Translations under genes and position numbers: made by a program
Shown here: positions 57,333 through 64,000 of the stretch, piece after piece
Position numbering within the stretch: position 1 is the stretch's first letter
Layout: each line of letters starts with the position of its first letter
From: Amycolatopsis vastitatis
Lineage (GTDB): Bacteria > Actinomycetota > Actinomycetes > Mycobacteriales > Pseudonocardiaceae
Assembly: GCF_002234595.1 (NCBI RefSeq)
Contig: NZ_NMUL01000023.1
Coordinates: 310,001 to 374,000, forward strand
Direction: 5' to 3'
Length of the DNA stretch: 64,000 nucleotides
Notes under the pieces: generated by a model
What the model saw: only the letters and a program-made list of their open reading frames with translations
Databases searched by the model: none
Told to the model about the DNA's origin: nothing

Positions 57333-58663
57333 AGCTTGCCGTACCGCTCCAAGGCCACCCGGCGCTCGTGGGCGTGGTCGACCATCGGCGCCGGGTAGTC
57401 CTCGGGACGGTCCTTCAGCGTGTGCACCGCCTTGCCCGCGACGGATCGCAGCTCCGGCACGTACCTGCGGACGTAGTCGCCGTCCGGGTCGAACTTCTCG
57501 CCCTGGGTCGTCGGGTTGAAGATGCGGAAGTACGGCGCCGCGTCTGTGCCGCAGCCCGCGACCCACTGCCAGTTCAGCTGGTTCGACGCCAGGTCGCCGT
57601 CCACCAGGTGCTTCATGAAGTGCCGGGCGCCCAGCCACCACGGCTGGTGCAGGTCCTTCACCAGGAAGCTCGCCACGACCATCCGCACCCGGTTGTGCAT
57701 CCAGCCCTCCGCGAGCAGCTGCCGCATGCCGGCGTCGACGATCGGGTAGCCGGTCCGGCCCGCGCACCACCGGTCGAACGCTTCGCGGTCGTCGTCGTAC
57801 TCCATCCCGTCGAAGCGGCGGTCGTAGTTCTCCCGCGCGGTCTCGGGCCGGTGCCACAGGACGTCGGCGTGGAACTCGCGCCAGCACAGCTCGCTCCGCA
57901 GCGACTTCGCTCCCGCGCTGTCGCCGAGGTCCGCCAGCAGGGTCCGCGGGTGCACGCACCCCCAGCGCAGGTAGGGCGAAAGCCGCGTGGTGCCCGAGAG
58001 ATCCGGCCGGTCGCGGTCGGTGTCGTAGGTCTCGGCGCCGTCCTCGAGGAACGCGTGCCACGCGTCCAGCGCGGCCCGCTCGCCCGGCTCGGGCAATTCG
58101 GCATCGACACGAGGCGGGCGCGGAACCTTCAGCGAGCGCGGTGGCTCCACCCAGTCCACAAGGGACGGTCCGGTATCGGCGGGGGCGCGCCACCCGTGCG
58201 CCGTCCAAGCGCGGTGGAACGGCGTGAAAACGCGGTACGGGTCGCCGTCCGGCTTGGTGACGCGCCCGGGCGTCACGGCGTACGGCGAGCCCGTCTCGAC
58301 CCAGTCGATGTTGTTCTCCGCCAACGCCTTCGCCACGGAGGCATCCCGGCGGCGGCCGTACGGCCCACAGTCCGTGCTCACGTGCACCGCCGCCGCCCCC
58401 ACTGAACGCGCCGCCCGGACCACCTCGACCGCCGGATCGCCGCGCACCAGCATCAGCCGGCCGCCGAGCTGTTCGTTCAGCTTCTCCAGGCAGCCGTAGA
58501 GGAACGCCGTCCGCGGAGCACCGCCCGGCTTCAGCAGCGCGTCGTCGAGGACGTACAGCGCGAGGACGTGCCTGCTGTGGCGGGACGCTTCCAGCAGCGC
58601 GGCGTGGTCGCCGAGCCGCAGGTCACGGCGGAACCACAGGACAACCGGCGCTTCTCTGGTCAC
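57329..58663 (-). CDS. phrB: Deoxyribodipyrimidine photolyase (CPD photolyase, class I)
   Basis: 444 residues. N-terminal antenna domain (VVLWFRRDLRLGDHAALLEA) and a C-terminal FAD domain with TTRLSPYLRWGCVHPRTL, LCWREFHADVLWHRP, GRTGYPIVDAGMRQLLAEGWMHNRVRMV (in part), NQLNWQWVAGCGTDAAPYFRIFNP. Light-dependent repair of cyclobutane pyrimidine dimers. GTG 58663 (MTREAPVV) was chosen. Convergent stop overlap with the NatB-like gene. Confidence 0.93.
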   Translation of the reverse strand: MTREAPVVLWFRRDLRLGDHAALLEASRHSRHVLALYVLDDALLKPGGAPRTAFLYGCLEKLNEQLGGRLMLVRGDPAVEVVRAARSVGAAAVHVSTDCGPYGRRRDASVAKALAENNIDWVETGSPYAVTPGRVTKPDGDPYRVFTPFHRAWTAHGWRAPADTGPSLVDWVEPPRSLKVPRPPRVDAELPEPGERAALDAWHAFLEDGAETYDTDRDRPDLSGTTRLSPYLRWGCVHPRTLLADLGDSAGAKSLRSELCWREFHADVLWHRPETARENYDRRFDGMEYDDDREAFDRWCAGRTGYPIVDAGMRQLLAEGWMHNRVRMVVASFLVKDLHQPWWLGARHFMKHLVDGDLASNQLNWQWVAGCGTDAAPYFRIFNPTTQGEKFDPDGDYVRRYVPELRSVAGKAVHTLKDRPEDYPAPMVDHAHERRVALERYGKL

Positions 58664-58679
58664 GCCGCACAACGATAAG

Positions 58680-58713
58680 CGCCCCGCCGTGCGGGTGCAC
58701 GACGGGGCGTTTT
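58680..58713. terminator. Terminator hairpin between gltA and the photolyase gene
   Basis: CGCCCCGCCGTGC and GCACGACGGGGCG pair at 12 of 13 positions around a GGGT loop, followed by TTTT on the plus strand. It lies 12 bases past the citrate synthase stop. Confidence 0.7.
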
Positions 58714-58724
58714 CGTAAAACCGA

Positions 58725-60041
<1,317 letters not shown>

Positions 60042-60238
60042 GCAAGTCCCTCTCACGTTGGGCACGGGCCGGCGGCGCCTGTACGTTTCACAGGTAGCCA
60101 CGTGTTCACGCGAGGAAACACTGGCGCCTCGCTGCACACCGCCCCGCTGGGGTATGAAGAATGCCCCTCTACGCTAGTCGAGAAACCCGCTATCGCGCAG
60201 CGGTGACGTTGTGCTGAAGGCCCGCTTTGGGACCAGGT

Positions 60239-61180
60239 TCACACGGCCGACGCCATATCGGCGGACGTGGGCGGCTCGGCGCCGCTGCGGGACACCGTGA
60301 TCGACGCCGCTTTCGCCGCGAAGGCGAGGGCCTCGCGCCACGCGCCGGCGTCGAGAGAAGCCAGGTCGGCGACGTCGTGGGCGTGCAGCCAGGCCAGCAG
60401 GGCGCCCTGGACGGTGTCGCCCGCGCCGATGGTGTCCACGACGGTGACTTTTCGCGACGGCACGTGGGCCAGCTCACCTGCGGCGGTGATCACGGCGAGC
60501 CCGTCGGCCCCCCGGGTCAGCACCACGGCGTCCACACCGGACTCGATCCACGTCTTCGCGGCGGCGACCGGGTCGGCGCCCTCGGTGAGCCACGCGGCGT
60601 CGTCGTCGGAGATCTTCAGCAGCCGGACGTCCGGCAGCCAGGACGCGAACCGGGCCCGGTAGGCGGCCGGGTCGGTGATGAGCGCCTCGCGGATGTTGGG
60701 GTCGAGGACGGTCAGCACGCCACGAGCGGCTTCGCGGCGCAGCATCGCCTCGTACGCCGAGGCCCCGGGCTCGAGGACCATGCCGAGGGTGCCGAGTGAG
60801 ACCGCGGTCACGTTTCCGGGCAGCGGGCCGGGGTCCGCGACGAGCCGGTCGGCGGTGCCCTCGACGTAGAACGAGTAGCGCGCGGCGCCCTTCGCGTCGA
60901 GCGCGACGACGGCGAGCGTCGTCGGCTCGTCACCGCGCTGCAGCAGCGACGTGTCGACGCTGGAGGCGTGCAAGCGCTCGATCATCGCGTCGCCGAAGCG
61001 ATCGGTGGACACGCGCGACAGGAACGCCGCCGGCACGCCGAGGCGGCCGGCGGCCAGCGCGACGTTGTACGGCCCACCGCCGAGCCGCGGCAGCAGCGCG
61101 CGCAGTCCACCGTCCACAGTGGAATCCAGGGGGTCGCCGGGAACCAGGTCGACCAGAGCTTCTCCGCCTACGACGATCAC
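60239..61180 (-). CDS. PfkB-family carbohydrate kinase
   Basis: 313 residues. N-terminal GGEALVDLVPG and LPRLGGGPYNVALAAGRLG, and the C-terminal DTIGAGDTVQGALLAWL with the catalytic Asp, are PfkB signatures. The sequence is near fructokinase/ribokinase-like enzymes, but the sugar is not fixed by motif. GTG 61180. Stands between citrate synthase and a TetR gene with no sugar transporter nearby. Confidence 0.9.
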   Translation of the reverse strand: MIVVGGEALVDLVPGDPLDSTVDGGLRALLPRLGGGPYNVALAAGRLGVPAAFLSRVSTDRFGDAMIERLHASSVDTSLLQRGDEPTTLAVVALDAKGAARYSFYVEGTADRLVADPGPLPGNVTAVSLGTLGMVLEPGASAYEAMLRREAARGVLTVLDPNIREALITDPAAYRARFASWLPDVRLLKISDDDAAWLTEGADPVAAAKTWIESGVDAVVLTRGADGLAVITAAGELAHVPSRKVTVVDTIGAGDTVQGALLAWLHAHDVADLASLDAGAWREALAFAAKAASITVSRSGAEPPTSADMASAV

Positions 61181-61222
61181 GCCGGGGAGTTTAATCGAGT
61201 ACCGGCTGACAATTCCTGTCCG

Positions 61223-61804
61223 CTATTTGCTCAGCCCGCCGAGCAGCAGTTCGCCCAAAGCGGTGAACGCCTCGGCGTCGGACACGTCGGTCCGCCTGCC
61301 GAGCACCCCGGTCTGGATGCCTTCGATGATCAGCCCGGTCATCTCGGCCAGCAGCCGGGCGTGGACGTCCCGGAAGACGCCGTCGGCGACCCCCCGGTCG
61401 ATGAACTGCCGGAGCCGGTTCGCGGCGAACCGGCTGTTGAGCTGGTAGGCCTCGCGGGCCGGCCCGAACTCGGCGAGGTCGCGCATGAACGACGGCGACG
61501 CCCGGTTCAGGTGCTCGGAGACGCCCGCCAGGTACTCGCCGATGAGCTTGCGGGCGTCGTCGATCCCGGCGATGCGCTCCTCGATCCGCTCCGCGGCGCC
61601 CCGGAAGAAGTGGGTGACGACCTTGACGGCGAGCTGCTCCTTGCTGGGCGCGAGCGCGTAGAGCGTCGACTTCGAGCAGCGCAGGCGGCCGGCGAGGTCG
61701 TCGAGGGTGAAGGCGGCGAAGCCCTCGGCGAGGAAGAGCGCCTCGAGGTCGGCGAGCAGGGCGCGCTGACGGGCGGTCGGCCGTCGGCGGGGTTCGGGGC
61801 GCAT
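61223..61804 (-). CDS. TetR-family transcriptional regulator
   Basis: 193 residues. HTH: QRALLADLEALFLAEGFAAFTLDDLAGRL, CSKSTLYALAPSKEQLAV; C-terminal helical domain. Typical of regulators that flank acyl-CoA dehydrogenase genes. ATG 61804. Divergent, 100 bases away, from the acyl-CoA dehydrogenase, with ACAGTACTGT palindromes between them. Confidence 0.88.
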   Translation of the reverse strand: MRPEPRRRPTARQRALLADLEALFLAEGFAAFTLDDLAGRLRCSKSTLYALAPSKEQLAVKVVTHFFRGAAERIEERIAGIDDARKLIGEYLAGVSEHLNRASPSFMRDLAEFGPAREAYQLNSRFAANRLRQFIDRGVADGVFRDVHARLLAEMTGLIIEGIQTGVLGRRTDVSDAEAFTALGELLLGGLSK

Positions 61805-61868
61805 CGGCTCACTATCTCCTACGTCTTCCGGCCACCCAGTCCTGTCGTACTGTACTCTGAGCGGACCC

Positions 61869-61878
61869 ACAGTACTGT
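61869..61878. promoter_or_regulatory. Candidate TetR operator ACAGTACTGT
   Basis: Self-complementary 10-base core, with related GTACTGTAC (about 61847) and CAGTAC (about 61882) nearby in the TetR/acyl-CoA dehydrogenase intergenic space. These GTAC-rich elements suggest cooperative binding. Confidence 0.5.
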
Positions 61879-61904
61879 TTTCAGTACGGTCTTGGAGGAC
61901 GACG

Positions 61905-63041
61905 ATGCCCGCCGAACGCCTGCTGCCTTCCTCGGAAGCCGAGGACCTGGTCGCGCTGACCAGGGAAATCGCCCGCGACGAGCTGGCCCCGCGGGCGGCG
62001 GCGGCCGAGGAAGCCGAGCAGTTCCCGCGCGAGCAGTTCCGCCTGCTCGGCAAGTCCGGGCTGCTGGGACTGCCGTACCACGAGCGCTGGGGCGGCGGCG
62101 ACGTGTCCTACGAGGTCTACCTGCAGGTCCTGGAGGAGATCGCGGCCGCGTGGATGACGGTCGGCGTCGGACTGTCGGTGCACACGATGTCCTGCTACGC
62201 GCTGACGGAGTACGGCACCGACGAGCAGCGCGACCGCTGGCTGCCGGACATGCTCGAAGGCTCGCTCTTGGGGGCGTACGCGCTGTCGGAGACGCAGGCG
62301 GGCTCGGACGCGGCGGCACTCGCGACGCGTGCGCGTCTCGACGGCTCGGACTACGTCGTGAACGGCACGAAGGCTTGGATCACGCACGCGGGCGTGGCGG
62401 ACTTCTACACGACGATGGTCCGCACGGGCGAGAAGGAGATCTCGTGCCTGCTGGTCGACGGGGCCACCGAAGGCCTGTCGGCGGCGCCGCGCGAGCGCAA
62501 GATGGGCCTCACCGGCTCCCCGACGGCCCAGATGATCTTCGACGGCGCTCGCGTGCCCGCTGCACGCCTCCTGGGCGCCCCGGGCGACGGGCTGCGAATC
62601 GCGTTGTCGTCGTTGAGCTCGGGACGGCTGGGCATCGCGGCGTGCGCGGTGGGCCTGGCGCAGGCGGCGCTGGACGAAGCGGTGGCGTACGCGAAGGGCC
62701 GTTCGCAGTTCGGCCGCCCGATCATCGACTTCCAGGGGGTCGAGTTCCTCCTGGCGGACATGGCGGCGACGGTGGAGTCTTCGCGGGCCACGTACCTGGA
62801 GGCGGCCCGGCGGCGTGACCGGGGGCTGCCGTTCAAGCGGCAGGTGTCGATCGCGAAGCTGGTGGCGACCGATGGTGCCATGAAGGTGACGACCGACGCC
62901 GTCCAGGTGCTCGGCGGCGCCGGCTACACGCGTGACTTCCCGGTGGAGCGGTACATGCGGGAGGCGAAGGTGCCCCAGATCTTCGAGGGCACCAACCAGA
63001 TCCAGCGACTGGTCATCGCCCGCGAGCTGAAAGCATCCTGA
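61905..63041 (+). CDS. Acyl-CoA dehydrogenase
   Basis: 378 residues. Family blocks: GLPYHERWGGGDVSYEVYL, YALSETQAGSDAAAL, WITHAGVADFY, IIDFQGVEFLLADMAA, and the C-terminal GGAGYTRDFPVERYMREAKVPQIFEGTNQIQR (in part), catalytic Glu in FEGT. Close to short/branched-chain dehydrogenases. ATG 61905 follows GGAGG. Controlled by the divergent TetR, from position. Confidence 0.92.
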   Translation: MPAERLLPSSEAEDLVALTREIARDELAPRAAAAEEAEQFPREQFRLLGKSGLLGLPYHERWGGGDVSYEVYLQVLEEIAAAWMTVGVGLSVHTMSCYALTEYGTDEQRDRWLPDMLEGSLLGAYALSETQAGSDAAALATRARLDGSDYVVNGTKAWITHAGVADFYTTMVRTGEKEISCLLVDGATEGLSAAPRERKMGLTGSPTAQMIFDGARVPAARLLGAPGDGLRIALSSLSSGRLGIAACAVGLAQAALDEAVAYAKGRSQFGRPIIDFQGVEFLLADMAATVESSRATYLEAARRRDRGLPFKRQVSIAKLVATDGAMKVTTDAVQVLGGAGYTRDFPVERYMREAKVPQIFEGTNQIQRLVIARELKAS

Positions 63042-63087
63042 CACTCGTTTCCCAGACGCGCATTTTCCCACCCCCTTTGCTTTCCGC

Positions 63088-63124
63088 GCGTGGTGCGGCC
63101 GGCGGTGAACCGGCCGCACCACGC
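63088..63124. terminator. Bidirectional terminator hairpin
   Basis: GCGTGGTGCGGCCGG and its perfect complement around a 7-base loop, between the convergent dehydrogenase and the gene ending at 63147. Confidence 0.8.
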
Positions 63125-63146
63125 ACACCCCTCGGCACTGGCTGGT

Positions 63147-64000
63147 CTAGCGGTTGTCGCCGTCCTGCGGGATCGACGCCGGCACGGACGGGCTGACCCG
63201 CGCGATGTCGCCGCTGAGCACCCACGCGCGCTGGCTGGGTGCGAAGCGCGGCGAAAGCAGTCCGTCGTTGATCTCCCGGGTGACCGCGACGCGGTTGTAC
63301 GCGGTCGCGGGCAGGAACAGCCGATCGTTGGACTGGCCGCCGTCGGACGTGCCTTCGAGGTCCGCCTCGACGGCGTCGACGATGCCGTCGTGGTTGCCGT
63401 CGACCCGCGCGACCTCGGCCGCGTAGGCGTCGAAGATCCGCTGGTTCAGGTTGTGCTCGTACGGCTCGAAGGACGCCGTCCGCAGGTACACGTCCAGCAT
63501 CACTTCGTTGCCCAGCCCGCTCGGGATGAACCGGAGCCGCTTCTCCTTGTGGTCGTCGTTGTTCGGCATCGGGCGGTCCGGGTCGTCCGGGCTGGTGTTG
63601 AGCAGCCGGTCCGGGTCACGCGGGATGTTCGGGTTGTCGCCGTCGACCTGCGGCTTGTTCTTCACACCCGAGGGACCCGAGCCCGGCACGACCGACGACA
63701 GCGCGCCGATCTTGCCCTTTTCGAACGTGCCGGGGATCCCGCCGGTGAACGGCAGCTCGTACGTGGGCGGCACCCAGTTCGTGTACTGGTTGAGCTCCCA
63801 GTACGAGTGGATATCGCTCTGCTGCGTGGCGTTGTACGCGCCCAGCGACAGCTGGATCGGCACCAGGTTGGACACCTTGTCCGGCCAGTGGTCGTTCGCG
63901 GACGGCTCGCGGGGCGCCTTGCCGTCGGTGGTGAAGACCGCGCCCGGCTTGTTGTGGTAATCGCCCACCTTCGCCAGCGCCGCGGCGTCCGCGGCGGTGA
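63147..64000 (-). CDS. Protein of unknown function with an EF-hand/dockerin-like calcium loop (partial)
   Basis: At least 284 residues; open to the window edge, so the N-terminus and any signal are missing. The visible part is rich in Asp, Asn, Pro and Tyr, with DPDRLLNTSPDDPDRPMP, EVMLDVYLRTASFEP and a loop DGNHDGIVDAVE that fits the D-x-N-x-D-G calcium pattern. QLSLGAYNATQQSDIHSYWEL and YNRVAVTREINDGLL complete it. Composition suggests a secreted protein. No family recognised. Confidence 0.75.
   Translation of the reverse strand, partial: TAADAAALAKVGDYHNKPGAVFTTDGKAPREPSANDHWPDKVSNLVPIQLSLGAYNATQQSDIHSYWELNQYTNWVPPTYELPFTGGIPGTFEKGKIGALSSVVPGSGPSGVKNKPQVDGDNPNIPRDPDRLLNTSPDDPDRPMPNNDDHKEKRLRFIPSGLGNEVMLDVYLRTASFEPYEHNLNQRIFDAYAAEVARVDGNHDGIVDAVEADLEGTSDGGQSNDRLFLPATAYNRVAVTREINDGLLSPRFAPSQRAWVLSGDIARVSPSVPASIPQDGDNR

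Overview
The window reads as chromosomal DNA of a high-GC actinomycete. A mycothiol-type formaldehyde dehydrogenase, an actinobacterial integration host factor (mIHF), an ECF41-type sigma factor and many GTG starts with 4-base ATGA/GTGA overlaps all fit the Pseudonocardiaceae. Several intergenic palindromes resemble repeats I associate with Amycolatopsis; that genus is an inference from memory and was not tested. No phage, insertion sequence, CRISPR array, tRNA or rRNA was found.

Layout. 1-2.5 kb: two divergent ROK regulators and a small membrane protein. 3.1-8.6 kb: a run of four secreted glycoside hydrolases (GH16, GH75, GH30, GH18), each carrying a ricin-type CBM13. Together they should attack beta-1,3-glucan, chitosan, beta-1,6-glucan and chitin, the main fungal wall polymers. 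9.0-14.1 kb: a GntR/FCD regulator divergent from an MFS transporter, a UPF0317 protein and the 5-oxoprolinase subunits PxpABC. 14.1-21.9 kb: single genes (small membrane pair with an ArsR-like regulator, AlkB, alcohol dehydrogenase, HTH protein, luciferase-like oxidoreductase, DtxR-type repressor, GNAT, TfoX-like protein, amidohydrolase). 21.9-26.4 kb: enoyl-CoA hydratase, acyl-CoA ligase and TetR in one operon, then an acyl-CoA dehydrogenase. 26.5-35.0 kb: an apparent envelope-response region (MprF-like DUF2156 protein, two histidine kinases, two response regulators, an ABC exporter, a CPBP protein).

35-37.3 kb: a phosphopantetheinyl transferase and an isochorismate synthase with overlapping convergent stops, then a TTG-start mIHF. 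37.7-46.7 kb: acyl-CoA ligase, a sugar ABC importer without its ATPase, a Tat-exported metallophosphoesterase behind a candidate PHO box, a thioesterase and a secreted C39-like peptidase. 46.7-50.4 kb: carboxymuconolactone-decarboxylase-like protein with ECF41 sigma factor, ferredoxin, mycothiol-dependent formaldehyde dehydrogenase and a cyclotransferase-like protein. 50.4-54.2 kb: flavoprotein / TetR / GlpD. 54.4-57.3 kb: HTH regulator, membrane protein and NatAB-like ABC exporter. 57.3-64 kb: photolyase, citrate synthase, PfkB kinase, TetR with acyl-CoA dehydrogenase, and a partial gene for an unknown protein with a calcium-loop motif.

Most notable beyond single genes: the four-enzyme mycolytic gene set; a double-hairpin repeat inserted in frame in a ROK regulator; families of large intergenic palindromes, one of which keeps its ends while its stem covaries; a sensorless kinase with a receiver-only regulator; and a probable CTG start.
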